From: Nevskia sp. | Lineage (GTDB): Bacteria; Pseudomonadota; Gammaproteobacteria; Nevskiales; Nevskiaceae | Assembly (NCBI GenBank): GCA_023229645.1 | Contig: JALNYU010000016.1 | Span: 1 to 64,000 of the forward strand | Direction of reading: 5' to 3' | DNA: 64,000 bases | Shown here: piece by piece, positions 9,463 through 18,490 of the stretch | How the letters are laid out: every line of letters starts with the position of its first letter | Numbering within the stretch: position 1 is the stretch's first letter | Program-made: the position numbers and the translations under genes | The notes under the pieces: model-generated | The model's database searches: none | What the model saw: only the letters and a program-made list of their open reading frames with translations | What the model was told of the DNA's origin: nothing

Positions 9463-10317
9463 CTACTGGCTCTTATTCGACGAAAGCGTACGGGCGCCGA
9501 TATTCAACGCCAAGACGGTCAACGTAATGAGCAGCGCGCCGGTCCAGGCCAGCTTCTGCCACTCGGGATAGGGACTCAGCGCAAACTGGAAGATGACGAC
9601 GGGCAGATTCGCCATCGGCGCATTCATGTCCATGCTCATGAACTGATTATTCAGCGCCGTAAACAACAGCGGCGCGGTTTCGCCGGTAACACGGGCGACG
9701 GCCAGCAACACACCGGTAACCATGCCGGCGCGCGCGGCGCGATAGCAGACCTGCGAAATCACCAGCCAGCGTGGCGAGCCCAAACTAGACGCCGCTTCGC
9801 GCAGACCATCCGGCACTAGCAGCAGCATGTCTTCGGTAGTACGCACGACCACCGGCAGCACGATCAGCGCCAGCGCGGCGCCGCCGGCCCAGGCCGAGAA
9901 GTGGCCCATTTGCTTCACAACAACTTCATAGACGAACAAGCCGATGACGATCGACGGCGCCGACAGCAGAATGTCGTTGATGAAGCGAACAATCGTCGTC
10001 AACCAATTGTTCCGGCCGTATTCCGCCATGTACGTGCCGGCCAACACGCCGACCGGCGTGCCGAGCACGGTGCCGAGCAGCGTCATCGCAACGCTGCCGT
10101 AAATCGCGTTCAGCAGGCCGCCTTCACCGCCCGGCGGCGGCGTCATCTGCGTGAAGACATCGAGTGAAACGCCGCCAACACCGCGGAATAACAAGGTGCC
10201 GAGTATTAAGCCTAGGATCGCAAGCCCGGAGACGGCGGCCGTCCAAGCCAGCGCCATCAGTGCTTTGTTGAAAAGGCGGCGGCGATGATAAATCGCCATA
10301 TTGAGATTTTGCGCCAT
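9463..10317 (-). CDS. pstA: Phosphate ABC transporter permease PstA
   Basis: Inner-membrane permease subunit of the Pst importer, 284 residues from the ATG at 10317 (MAQNLNMAIYHRR). The frame remains open further upstream, but that part overlaps pstC in another frame and is not membrane-permease-like. About six hydrophobic helices are visible, and the cytoplasmic coupling motif EAASSLGSPRW that contacts PstB lies near the C-terminal third. Located 10 bases after pstC and 7 before pstB. Confidence 0.95.
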   Translation of the reverse strand: MAQNLNMAIYHRRRLFNKALMALAWTAAVSGLAILGLILGTLLFRGVGGVSLDVFTQMTPPPGGEGGLLNAIYGSVAMTLLGTVLGTPVGVLAGTYMAEYGRNNWLTTIVRFINDILLSAPSIVIGLFVYEVVVKQMGHFSAWAGGAALALIVLPVVVRTTEDMLLLVPDGLREAASSLGSPRWLVISQVCYRAARAGMVTGVLLAVARVTGETAPLLFTALNNQFMSMDMNAPMANLPVVIFQFALSPYPEWQKLAWTGALLITLTVLALNIGARTLSSNKSQ

Positions 10318-10327
10318 GGCTGAACCT

Positions 10328-11317
10328 TTATTTCCCGGCCTGTTTTTGCAAGCGCAACAGCAGCAGGCGGGCGCAAGCCAGCACGATGAAGGTAATGACG
10401 AATAGCAACAAGCCGAGCGCCACCAGCGATGAGGTGTAGAGATCGCTTTCGGCTTCGGTAAATTCGTTGGCGATCGTGGCTGAGATCGTTGTCCCCGGCG
10501 CCAAAATCGAGGTCGGAATCCGGTGCGCGTTGCCGATGACAAACGTCACCGCCATCGTTTCGCCGAGCGCGCGGCCTAAGCCGAGCATGATGCCGCCGAT
10601 AACGCCGGTACGGGTAAACGGCAATACGATTTTGCTGACCACTTCCCAGGTCGTACAGCCCAGGCCGTAGGCCGATTCTTTCAACACCGGCGGCACGGTT
10701 TCGAAGACATCGCGGGTAACTGAGGTGACGTACGGCAACACCATGACGCTGAGAATCAGCCCGGCAGTCAAAATGCCAATGCCGTAAGGCGGGCCAGAAA
10801 ACAGAGTTGAAAGCACCGGAACGTCAGCAAACGTATCGATCAACAGCGGCTGCACGTGGGCTTGCAGAAACGGCGCAAGCACGAAAAGCCCCCAAATGCC
10901 GTAGATGATGCTTGGAATGCCAGCCAGTAATTCGATGGCGGTACTGATCGGCCGCCGCAGCGACCGCGGGCACAGTTCAGTCAAGAAAATGGCGATGCCG
11001 ATGCTAACCGGAATGCCGATAACCATCGCGATCAGCGACGTCGCGACCGTCCCGAAAATCGCAGCGCGTGCGCCGAATTTCTCGGTCACCGGATTCCATT
11101 TGTCCGAGACCAGGAATTCGAAGCCGAAGGTTTTGAAGGCCAGCCAAGAGCCGTCAATCAGCGTGACGATGACGCCGCCGAGCAGCAGCAGCACCAAGAT
11201 CGCGGCAGAACGGGTGGCGCTCCGCAGGATCGTGTCCCACAGGGCGTGCCGACGCAGCGCGCCGGCCGTTACGGAATTCGTTGTGGTGGGACTAGCCACG
11301 GATGCAGCCTGGTTCAC
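10328..11317 (-). CDS. pstC: Phosphate ABC transporter permease PstC
   Basis: Partner permease of PstA, 329 residues, with about six membrane helices and the coupling loop ESAYGLGCTTWEV. I place the start at the GTG at 11317: AGGA lies 9 bases before it. The alternative in-frame TTG at 11368 falls inside the terminator hairpin between pstS and pstC, so it is unlikely. Expression relative to pstS is probably reduced by that terminator. Confidence 0.92.
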   Translation of the reverse strand: MNQAASVASPTTTNSVTAGALRRHALWDTILRSATRSAAILVLLLLGGVIVTLIDGSWLAFKTFGFEFLVSDKWNPVTEKFGARAAIFGTVATSLIAMVIGIPVSIGIAIFLTELCPRSLRRPISTAIELLAGIPSIIYGIWGLFVLAPFLQAHVQPLLIDTFADVPVLSTLFSGPPYGIGILTAGLILSVMVLPYVTSVTRDVFETVPPVLKESAYGLGCTTWEVVSKIVLPFTRTGVIGGIMLGLGRALGETMAVTFVIGNAHRIPTSILAPGTTISATIANEFTEAESDLYTSSLVALGLLLFVITFIVLACARLLLLRLQKQAGK

Positions 11318-11340
11318 GGGACGGCGTCCTGGAATTCTAA

Positions 11341-11379
11341 ATGAAAACGAAAAGGAGGCCGGCCACAACGCCAGCCTCC
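11341..11379 (-). terminator. Rho-independent terminator between pstS and pstC
   Basis: On the minus strand a 10-bp stem (arms at 11370-11379 and 11354-11363, one U-G pair) encloses a 6-base loop and is followed by a T-rich stretch interrupted by one C (TTTTCGTTTTC). It sits immediately after the pstS stop and before pstC. Partial read-through would give more binding protein than permease, a usual pst operon pattern. Confidence 0.8.
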
Positions 11380-11402
11380 CAGATCATGCTTACTGCAATA
11401 GA

Positions 11403-12455
11403 CTACTTCCAGAGCGGGGCGCCGGACGCGTCTTTGATGTTGCTCTTCCACGAGGCTTCGATCAGTTCGACGACGGCAGCCGGCATCGGCACGTAGTCCA
11501 AGGCATCAGCCTGCTTGGCGCCTTTTTTATACGTCCAGTCGAAGAACTTCAGCGCTTCCAACAGCGCCGCCGGATCTTTCGGCTGCTTGTAGATGATAAC
11601 AAACGGCGCGCCGACGATCGGCCAGCTCGCGCTGCCCGGTTGATCGGTGAGAATCAGATAAAAGCCCGGGGCTTTCGACCAATCAGCGTTGGCGGCGGCG
11701 GCTTGGAACGAATCGGCGTCCGGCGCAACGGCGGTACCGGTTTTGTTGATCATCTTGGTAAACGACATCTGGTTCTGCTTCGCATAGGCGAATTCGACAT
11801 AACCGATCGAGGAATCCGTCTGCTTCACGACGCCAGCAACGCCTTCGTTACCCTTGGCGCCGATGCCCGTCGGCCATTCGACCGCTGAATTCGAACCAAC
11901 CGATTCACGCCATTGCGAGTTCACTTTCGCCAGATAGTCGGTGAACAGGAACGTTGTGCCGGAACCATCCGAGCGATGGACCACGGCGATTTTCGACGAC
12001 GGCAGCGTAATGCTCGGGTTCAGCTTTTTGATCTTCGGATCGTTCCAGGACGTGATAACGCCTAGGAAGATGTCAGACAGAATCGCGCCATCAAACACGA
12101 GCTGGCCGGCGCCGATACCCTTGATATTGACGACCGGAACCACGCCGCCCATCACCGCCGGGAACTGCATCAAACCGACTTCGTTCAGCTCTTCGAGCTT
12201 CAGCGGTTTGTCGGACGCGCCAAACGTGACCGTTTTGGCTTTGATCTGCTTGATGCCGCCACCGGAACCGATCGACTGATAATTCAGCCCATTACCGGTT
12301 TCCTTCTTGTACGAGTCCGCCCACTTAGCGGCAATCGGAAAATAAAACGTCGAGCCGGCACCGGAAATGTCGCCAGCGACTGCAGCAGACGCGGAAAGCG
12401 CGGCAGCCATCCCGATAATGGCGTTGCGCAATGCAGCCTTGTTGATGATGCTCAC
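11403..12455 (-). CDS. pstS: Periplasmic phosphate-binding protein PstS
   Basis: Binds phosphate in the periplasm and delivers it to PstCA. It is 350 residues from a GTG at 12455, chosen because AAGGAGAA precedes it at ideal spacing. The signal peptide (residues about 1-24) ends near AAVAGD. Phosphate-binding loops are visible: GAGSTFYFP after the signal, GASDKPL and HRSDGSGTTF. First gene of pstSCAB. No convincing Pho box could be assigned upstream, although phosphate control by PhoB is usual. Confidence 0.95.
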   Translation of the reverse strand: MSIINKAALRNAIIGMAAALSASAAVAGDISGAGSTFYFPIAAKWADSYKKETGNGLNYQSIGSGGGIKQIKAKTVTFGASDKPLKLEELNEVGLMQFPAVMGGVVPVVNIKGIGAGQLVFDGAILSDIFLGVITSWNDPKIKKLNPSITLPSSKIAVVHRSDGSGTTFLFTDYLAKVNSQWRESVGSNSAVEWPTGIGAKGNEGVAGVVKQTDSSIGYVEFAYAKQNQMSFTKMINKTGTAVAPDADSFQAAAANADWSKAPGFYLILTDQPGSASWPIVGAPFVIIYKQPKDPAALLEALKFFDWTYKKGAKQADALDYVPMPAAVVELIEASWKSNIKDASGAPLWK

Positions 12456-12842
12456 AAAGTTCTCCTTATAGCTTGGCCTGAGTGTGCCAAGTTGTAGTAG
12501 CTGCGGGCAGGATACCGGCGCTCTTTGACGCTTTCGTTTCACATTCCCTGTGACGGCAGGCCAAAACTGCCCATAGAATTTGAGATTAATGTTGCAACGG
12601 GTGAGAAACTTCGCGGGTTTCAGCGGCCCGTCGACACATTATTCACGGGCACAATCAACTATCCGCCGCGAGTATCGCCGCTTGTATGACTTGGTTTCAA
12701 TCGGTATCGCCGGATTACGGCGGGCAGCGTCAACGAAACTGCACCGCGAACGCAAAAAAACAAACCCCCGCACTAACGAGGGCTTGTTCGATTTGCTTGC
12801 GTCACCAACCCGCGCAGTGAACGCGGCGCCGGTGCACACAAA
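12456..12842. other. pstS upstream region and thioredoxin-gene 3' region
   Basis: A 387-bp gap. It contains the pstS promoter region on the minus strand, with degenerate Pho-box-like half sites around 12520-12560 that I do not trust, and the terminator of the thioredoxin gene at 12752-12785. The plus-strand open frame across it has no ribosome site or family resemblance. Confidence 0.4.
12752..12785 (-). terminator. Terminator after the thioredoxin-like gene
   Basis: Minus-strand stem of 9 pairs with two wobble pairs (12777-12785 with 12762-12770), loop of 6, followed by TTTG and a run of seven T. It lies about 60 bases after the stop codon of the thioredoxin-like gene. Confidence 0.7.
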
Positions 12843-13280
12843 TTACAGCAGTTGCTTAACGAACTGCCCCGGGTCGAGGACGACATCAAGCCGGCGCATC
12901 AGCTTGCCGTCACCGTCGAGCACCAGTAGGACTGGGAAGCCATTCACGTCATACTTCTCCATGAACGCAGGCGCTTCTGGCGATTCATAGTCGACGCGAG
13001 ACAAGACAAAGCCTTTCGTGATGGCATCCTTAACAGCCGCATCGGTGAATACCTGCGCGTGCAGCGCTCGGCAGTTCGGGCACCACGTTGCGGAAAAATC
13101 GACGAAAACCGGCTTGCCTTCGGCCTTGGCTTGCGCCAGTGCCTTATCAAGCGGGCGGAACTCAAGCTCGGTCGCCGTGATCGCTTGTTGACCTAACATC
13201 GTCTGCCAAGCGTCGTAGCCGAAATAGCCGATGACCGGGATGAGCGCGACAACAGCATATTTGATCCAATTCTTTTTCAT
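12843..13280 (-). CDS. Membrane-anchored thioredoxin-like protein
   Basis: A 145-residue protein with one N-terminal membrane helix (residues about 8-24, after MKKNWIK) and a thioredoxin fold facing the periplasm. The redox motif WCPNC is at residues 66-70 and the cis-proline at VNGFPVLLV. The fold resembles the C-terminal domain of DsbD and thioredoxin-7-type reductants, so a role in passing electrons to periplasmic disulfides is plausible. It is divergent from the phosphatase gene at 13345. The partner protein is not visible in this window. Confidence 0.85.
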   Translation of the reverse strand: MKKNWIKYAVVALIPVIGYFGYDAWQTMLGQQAITATELEFRPLDKALAQAKAEGKPVFVDFSATWCPNCRALHAQVFTDAAVKDAITKGFVLSRVDYESPEAPAFMEKYDVNGFPVLLVLDGDGKLMRRLDVVLDPGQFVKQLL

Positions 13281-13344
13281 GCGCGTGTGATCTTCATTTC
13301 AAGGATTAAGTTCCATCTGTTGCCATAGATTAGGCCAAATAAAC

Positions 13345-13827
13345 GTGAAACGACTAGCCTTGATTCGTCATGCCGACGCCAGCCGCGATAATCCGGCGCT
13401 CAAAGATTTTGATCGGCCGCTAACAAATACCGGAAAAAACAATGCGTTAAAGATGGCAAGTGCGGCAGCTGCCGACTACTCATCGGCGCCGTTGATTATT
13501 ACCAGTCCAGCCTTACGCGCAATCAGCACTGCGCAGATATTTGCATCAGCACTGGCCGTTCAGCCGATAGAAATCGTCAAAGATATGTGCATCTATGACG
13601 CCAGCGCTGGGAGTTTGTTGCATTTGATCAATCATCTTGTTGATGACGATCAACCGGTGCTGCTGTTTGGTCATAATCCCGGCCTCAGCACACTCGCTCA
13701 CTGCTTCGCCGATATGCCGTTTTACGAGCTCCCAACCTGCGCTGTGCTGGAACTGGAATTTCCGCACTCGCGCTGGCAGGAGGTCGTGCCCGGCTCGGCG
13801 ACAGTGCTGCGCTACCGCCACCCCTAA
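13345..13827 (+). CDS. SixA-like phosphohistidine phosphatase
   Basis: A histidine-phosphatase-superfamily protein of 160 residues starting at GTG. The RHA motif with catalytic His9 opens the chain (LALIRHADAS), the second Arg is in TSPALRA and the second catalytic His in LLFGHNPGLS. Length and layout match SixA, which removes phosphate from histidine phosphotransfer domains such as those of ArcB or the nitrogen phosphotransferase system. No two-component partner is adjacent. Gene symbol withheld because related small phosphatases share the pattern. Confidence 0.82.
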   Translation: MKRLALIRHADASRDNPALKDFDRPLTNTGKNNALKMASAAAADYSSAPLIITSPALRAISTAQIFASALAVQPIEIVKDMCIYDASAGSLLHLINHLVDDDQPVLLFGHNPGLSTLAHCFADMPFYELPTCAVLELEFPHSRWQEVVPGSATVLRYRHP

Positions 13828-13918
13828 AGCACCCGACCCCGCTTGTTTCCGGCCTCGACTCCGGTAACCTCTGCAGCCCGATCGCCGACGGCGCCCGCGC
13901 CGCCCCTGGATAAACGCC

Positions 13919-14821
13919 ATGTGGTTCAAGAATCTACAGCTGTACGCCCTTCCCACAACCTGGAGCCTCAGCGCGGCGGCGCTAGAAGAAGCGCTGGCTA
14001 AGCATCCGCTGCTGCCGTGCAACGCTGCCAGCATGCAGAGCCAGGGATGGGTGCCACCCTCGCCCGGCGCGGCGCTGGTTTATGCCCAAGGCAAGCACTT
14101 GCTGATCGCACTCGGCATCGAACAAAAATTATTACCGGCCTCGGTGATCAATCAGGCCGCGCAACAAAAAGCGCTGGAGTTGGAACAGCGCCAGGGCTTT
14201 CCGCTAGGGCGCAAACAATTACGTGATCTCAAAGATCAAGTTGCCGACGAACTGCGTCCGCGGGCATTCGTCCGGAAACGAACGGTGCGCGCCTGGCTCG
14301 ATTTTGAGCAGTCCTTACTCCTGGTCGATTCGGCTTCGCCGAAATTGGCGGACGATCTGACCACCGCGTTGCGCGCTGATCTCGGCGAATTGCCGAGCGT
14401 GCTGCTCGACACCCAACAATCCGCAACCGCGGCGATGACCGCCTGGATCAGCGCTGGCCACGCGCCGGGTGCGCTTTCGTTACAAGAAGACTGCGAGCTG
14501 ACCACCGACAACGCAGCAAAGTCGGTGGTGCGCTACGTCCGCCACGGCCTTGATGGGCCGGAGTTGCGCTCGCTAATCGTCGGCGGCAAAAGCGTCACTC
14601 GGCTCGGCCTCGGCTGGCGCGAGCATTTATCGTTCGCACTGACCGACAAACTCGCCGTCAAACGCCTGCGCTACCACGGCATGAACGACGATGAAGCGAC
14701 CTCCGGCGGCAAGCCCAACGACGAAGACGCCTTCGACGTCAATTTCACACTAATGCGCGGTGAAATCGGCGGCCTGCTGACCGATTTACTCGGAGCGCTC
14801 GGCGGCGCGAAGCCGGTCTAA
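13919..14821 (+). CDS. rdgC: Recombination-associated protein RdgC
   Basis: A 300-residue nucleoid-associated DNA-binding protein. The start MWFKNLQLYALP, the QGWVPP segment and the DEAFDV-like C-terminal region (EDAFDVNFTLMRGEI) identify RdgC. The protein forms a ring dimer around double-stranded DNA and limits RecA access. Confined to beta- and gammaproteobacteria, it supports the taxonomic reading. Apparently a single-gene unit. Confidence 0.95.
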   Translation: MWFKNLQLYALPTTWSLSAAALEEALAKHPLLPCNAASMQSQGWVPPSPGAALVYAQGKHLLIALGIEQKLLPASVINQAAQQKALELEQRQGFPLGRKQLRDLKDQVADELRPRAFVRKRTVRAWLDFEQSLLLVDSASPKLADDLTTALRADLGELPSVLLDTQQSATAAMTAWISAGHAPGALSLQEDCELTTDNAAKSVVRYVRHGLDGPELRSLIVGGKSVTRLGLGWREHLSFALTDKLAVKRLRYHGMNDDEATSGGKPNDEDAFDVNFTLMRGEIGGLLTDLLGALGGAKPV

Positions 14822-14859
14822 AACAGCCCGGTGCTTTGAACTGCACTGCCAACTGAGCG

Positions 14860-15180
14860 CTAGCGCTGCGCTGCGGCTAGATGCCGTTCACGCATCAGCA
14901 AAAACGCGGGTAGCGCCAGCGAGACACCAACAGTGAACAGGCAGATTAAGGGCAACCAAAGCCGCCCCATACCAAGGCGGCCACCCTCAACTCGGACGAA
15001 CACGATTACTGTGGCGGCAGACACCCCTACATCGAGCCAAGCAAACGCCGAAACCGGCGTGCCAAAGGCCTGCTGCAACAATAACGGCAAGGCCAAGCCG
15101 TGTTCTGCCAGCCACGGCAAGAACTGAGACAGCGGCAGCGCCGCTCCCAATACGCAAAGAATGACGTAGATCGCTTGCAC
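14860..15180 (-). CDS. DUF2834 small membrane protein
   Basis: A 106-residue integral membrane protein with about three hydrophobic helices. The pattern Y-x-I-L-C-V-L-G-x-x-L-P-x-S-Q-F near the start and NPVSAF-like TPVSAFAWLDV in the middle match DUF2834, a family of unknown function. It begins with GTG at 15180. The same-strand neighbour upstream in transcription is mtnA, which ends at 15215, so co-transcription is possible. Confidence 0.75.
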   Translation of the reverse strand: MQAIYVILCVLGAALPLSQFLPWLAEHGLALPLLLQQAFGTPVSAFAWLDVGVSAATVIVFVRVEGGRLGMGRLWLPLICLFTVGVSLALPAFLLMRERHLAAAQR

Positions 15181-15214
15181 GGCCGCGGTGTACCCCTAAG
15201 GTTTGAGCGCCGGC

Positions 15215-16249
15215 TCAGTGTGTACTGATAATCGCCCGCACCGCTTCGGTACTCGGCGTTTCGATCACGCCGCGCTCGCAGACAATCGCATCGATCAAGC
15301 TCGCTGGCGTCACATCGAACACCGGGTTTAACGCCGCCATGCCAACCGGGGCCACCGCTTGGCCGCGGAATTCGGTGAGTTCAGTTGCGGTGCGCTCTTC
15401 GATCGGGATGCCGCTGCCGGCTGCGCAGCTGAGATCAAACGTCCCGCTCGGCGCAACGACCATGAACTTGGCGCCGTATTGGCGGGCGACAACGGCCAAC
15501 GTGTGCGTGCCGATCTTATTCGCGGTATCGCCGTTGGCGGCAATGCGGTCGGCGCCGACAATTACCCAGTCGATGCGCTGCGTGCTCATTAAGTGCGCGG
15601 CGGCGCCATCGGCAATCAATTTCGCCGGAATGCCTTCGCGCATCAACTCCCAGGCGGTCAAGCGCGCGCCCTGTAGCCACGGGCGGGTTTCGGTGTTGTA
15701 GACCTGCGCGATCCGGCCCTGCGCATACGCAGTGCGAATCACGCCGAGCGCGGTGCCGTGGCCGCCGGTGGCGAGCGCACCGGTGTTGCAATGGGTTAGC
15801 ACGCGCGCGCCGGGCGCAATCAGTTCCGCGCCGAACTCGGCCATGCGGAGATTCTGTGCGAGATCTTCGTCGTGAATCCGAATCGCCTCACGCGTCATCG
15901 CCTCGGCGCTGTGGCTGTGCGTCCAAACGTCGCGCATGCGCCGCAGCGCCCAATGCAGATTCACCGCAGTCGGCCGCGAGGCCGCGAGTACGCGCTCGGC
16001 TTCGTCCACCGCCTCGGCCGTGCCTTGTGCCGCCAGCGCCATGCCGTACGCGGCGGCGATGCCGATTGCCGGCGCGCCGCGCACCACCATGTCGTGAATT
16101 GCGGCAGCGGTTTCGGCCGCTGTACGGCACTCGATATAGGTTTCCTCAGCAGGCAGCAGGCGCTGATCCAATAGGCGGAGGCAATTCGGCGCCCAGATCA
16201 GGGCTTGTACGGCGCTGCCGGCAGTGCCGGCGCGGGTGCTTGTCATCAT
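15215..16249 (-). CDS. mtnA: Methylthioribose-1-phosphate isomerase MtnA
   Basis: Converts 5-methylthioribose-1-phosphate to 5-methylthioribulose-1-phosphate in methionine salvage. It is 344 residues. The catalytic Cys154 (THCNTGALATGG) and Asp234 (GADRIAANGD) are present, and the VRGAPAIG and TRPWLQG motifs are clear. Two adjacent methionine codons (16249 and 16246) could both start it. It is divergent from the MtaD-like deaminase that feeds the same salvage route, so the two form a functional pair. Confidence 0.95.
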   Translation of the reverse strand: MMTSTRAGTAGSAVQALIWAPNCLRLLDQRLLPAEETYIECRTAAETAAAIHDMVVRGAPAIGIAAAYGMALAAQGTAEAVDEAERVLAASRPTAVNLHWALRRMRDVWTHSHSAEAMTREAIRIHDEDLAQNLRMAEFGAELIAPGARVLTHCNTGALATGGHGTALGVIRTAYAQGRIAQVYNTETRPWLQGARLTAWELMREGIPAKLIADGAAAHLMSTQRIDWVIVGADRIAANGDTANKIGTHTLAVVARQYGAKFMVVAPSGTFDLSCAAGSGIPIEERTATELTEFRGQAVAPVGMAALNPVFDVTPASLIDAIVCERGVIETPSTEAVRAIISTH

Positions 16250-16327
16250 GGTCTTCCAGCAGGTCTAATGCAGGTCATTTTAAACGTCTCGTCCGAGACG
16301 CTCCCCTTTTCGACTTCTCAGGTTGCC

Positions 16328-17641
16328 ATGCAAGCGATCGATCTCCTCGTATTTCCGCGTTGGCTCGTCCCGGTAGAACCAGCGGGGCTGGTCCTTGAAG
16401 CGCACGCGCTAGCCGTTGACGGCGGGCGCATCGTCGACGTACTGCCGGCCGACTTCGCTCGCCAAACCTACGCTGCGCGCGAAACACTGAATTTGCCGAC
16501 GCACGTTTTAGCGCCGGGCTTGATCAATATGCACACGCATTCGGCAATGGCGTTGATGCGCGGCTTAGCCGATGACTTGCCGCTGATGGACTGGCTGCAC
16601 CATCACATCTGGCCGGCCGAAGGGCAGCACGTCAGCCGGGCATTTTGCGTCGACGGCGTGCGCTTGGCCGCGGCCGAGATGATTCGCGGCGGCACGACCT
16701 GCTTCAACGATATGTACTTCTTTCCGGACGCGACCGCAGAAGTCGCGGCACAAATCGGCCTGCGGGCGATGATCGGCCTGCTGGTGATCGATTTCCCAAC
16801 CGCCTGGGCGGCCAATCCGGACGAATACCTGCGCAAAGGCCTGGAAGTCTACGAAACCATCCGCAACCAGCCACTGCTGCGCGCCGCATTCGCGCCGCAT
16901 GCGCCGTATTCGGTGTCGGACGCGCCGCTAAAGCGCATTCGCGAACTGGCCAGCGAACTCGGCTTACCGATTCATATGCACGTGCACGAAACCTCGACCG
17001 AAGTCGATGACGCGGTGCGCGCCGATGGTCGCCGGCCCTGGGCGCGGCTGAAAACGCTAGACCTGCTCGGCTCGGATTTCATCGCCGTGCACATGACGCA
17101 ACTCAGTGACGAAGAAATCGCCGACTGCGGCCTGCTCGGCGTTTCCATTGCCCATTGCCCGGAATCGAACCTAAAGCTCGCCAGCGGCTGTGCGCCGATT
17201 GCAAAACTGGTCGCTGCAGGCGCCAATGTCACGATCGGCACCGACGGCGCCGCAAGCAATAACGACCTCGACATGTTCAGCGAAATGCGCACCACCGCGC
17301 TGCTGGCCAAGGCGATCTCGGGCGACCCGCGCGCGGTCCCGGCCGGCACCGCGCTACGCATGGCGACGATCAACGGCGCCAAGGCGCTGGGTCTGGAAAG
17401 CGAAATTGGCTCGCTGGAGCGTGGCAAATCAGCCGACTTCATCGCGGTAGATCTCAGCCCGGCGGCCACAACTCCGGTCTACGACGTGATTTCCCAACTG
17501 GTTTACGCCGCCGGTCGCGACCAAGTAACTGATGTCTTCGTCGCTGGCCGCGCGTTGCTGCGCGACCGCCGTTTGCTGACGCTAGACGAACCGGCCGTGC
17601 TCGCAAAAGCGGCCGAGTGGCGCAATCGAATCAAACCCTGA
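16328..17641 (+). CDS. mtaD: 5-Methylthioadenosine/S-adenosylhomocysteine deaminase-type amidohydrolase
   Basis: A 437-residue TRZ/ATZ-type amidohydrolase, starting at the ATG at 16328; the open frame extends upstream but overlaps the start of mtnA. Metal ligands are His69 and His71 (NMHTHSA), then HMHVHET, a later His and the Asp in IGTDGAASNND. Next to mtnA and upstream of ubiG it matches the Pseudomonas MtaD locus, where the enzyme deaminates methylthioadenosine to methylthioinosine. Other related deaminases cannot be excluded from sequence alone. Confidence 0.85.
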   Translation: MQAIDLLVFPRWLVPVEPAGLVLEAHALAVDGGRIVDVLPADFARQTYAARETLNLPTHVLAPGLINMHTHSAMALMRGLADDLPLMDWLHHHIWPAEGQHVSRAFCVDGVRLAAAEMIRGGTTCFNDMYFFPDATAEVAAQIGLRAMIGLLVIDFPTAWAANPDEYLRKGLEVYETIRNQPLLRAAFAPHAPYSVSDAPLKRIRELASELGLPIHMHVHETSTEVDDAVRADGRRPWARLKTLDLLGSDFIAVHMTQLSDEEIADCGLLGVSIAHCPESNLKLASGCAPIAKLVAAGANVTIGTDGAASNNDLDMFSEMRTTALLAKAISGDPRAVPAGTALRMATINGAKALGLESEIGSLERGKSADFIAVDLSPAATTPVYDVISQLVYAAGRDQVTDVFVAGRALLRDRRLLTLDEPAVLAKAAEWRNRIKP

Positions 17642-17743
17642 AGCCGTCAGAACTCGATCACTGCCCGCGAAAAACCGATTTCTGCCGGTGCAAGTGTGCG
17701 CGCGTTCACAGCTTTAGGCCCCCCTATTTGTTAAACTGAGCCC

Positions 17744-18490
17744 ATGACTTCAAACGTCGACCCCGAGGAAATCGCCCATTTCGAGACCCTCGCCGCGCGC
17801 TGGTGGGATCTCGATGGCGAAATGGCCGCGCTGCACGCCGTCAATCCGCCGCGTCTGCACTACATTCAACAACATGCGGGCGGTGCCACGCGCACATTAA
17901 AGGGCAAGCGCGTGGTCGATATCGGCTGCGGCGGCGGCATTCTGACCGAAGCCCTGGCCGAAGCGGGTGCCACCGCGCTCGGCATTGATTTAGCCGCTGC
18001 CTCGATAAAAATCGCCGCGCAGCACGCGGGCAACCGCGAGCTCGCGGTGGACTACCGCGTGGTCAGCGCTGAGGCGCTCGCAGAAGAACAACCCGGCGCT
18101 TTTGATCTCGTTTGCTGCCTGGAAATGCTCGAACACGTGCCGGACCCGGCCGAAACCGTCGCCGCCATCGCCACGCTCGTGCGGCCCGGCGGTGATGTTG
18201 TATTTTCGACGATCAACCGCAACCCGAAATCCTATGCGCTGATGATCGTCGGCGCCGAATATCTCACCGGCATCGTGCCGCGCGGCACCCACGATTACGC
18301 CAAATTCATCCGGCCTTCGGAACTCGCCCGCTGGGCGCGCGCGGCCGGGCTGGTACCGAAGAACGTTACCGGCCTTCGCTACAACCCTTTGCTGAAATCC
18401 GCCTCGCTGAGCGAGCGCGATCTCGATGTGAACTATCTCATGCACTGCCAGAAACCCGAACTGGCCCCAACGCCGACGCCTGCACCGTGA
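17744..18490 (+). CDS. ubiG: Ubiquinone biosynthesis O-methyltransferase UbiG
   Basis: SAM-dependent methyltransferase performing the two O-methylations of ubiquinone synthesis, 248 residues. The SAM-binding motif VVDIGCGGG is at residues 57-65, and the family-typical FSTINRNPKSY and HDYAKFIRPSEL segments are present; the latter region mediates membrane-lipid contact in the E. coli enzyme. Its stop codon overlaps the GTG start of mupP, so the two are translationally coupled. Confidence 0.95.
   Translation: MTSNVDPEEIAHFETLAARWWDLDGEMAALHAVNPPRLHYIQQHAGGATRTLKGKRVVDIGCGGGILTEALAEAGATALGIDLAAASIKIAAQHAGNRELAVDYRVVSAEALAEEQPGAFDLVCCLEMLEHVPDPAETVAAIATLVRPGGDVVFSTINRNPKSYALMIVGAEYLTGIVPRGTHDYAKFIRPSELARWARAAGLVPKNVTGLRYNPLLKSASLSERDLDVNYLMHCQKPELAPTPTPAP

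Noticed and set aside
12500..12580. Pho box upstream of pstS
   Set aside because: Half sites such as CCGTCAC and ATGTGAA are spaced irregularly and match the 11-base repeat pattern poorly.
12580..12990. 136-residue plus-strand open frame upstream of pstS
   Set aside because: It runs through a terminator and antisense into the thioredoxin gene; no ribosome site or family resemblance.
16205..16327. Earlier start for the MtaD-like protein
   Set aside because: The extension overlaps mtnA on the other strand and precedes the family-conserved start at 16328.
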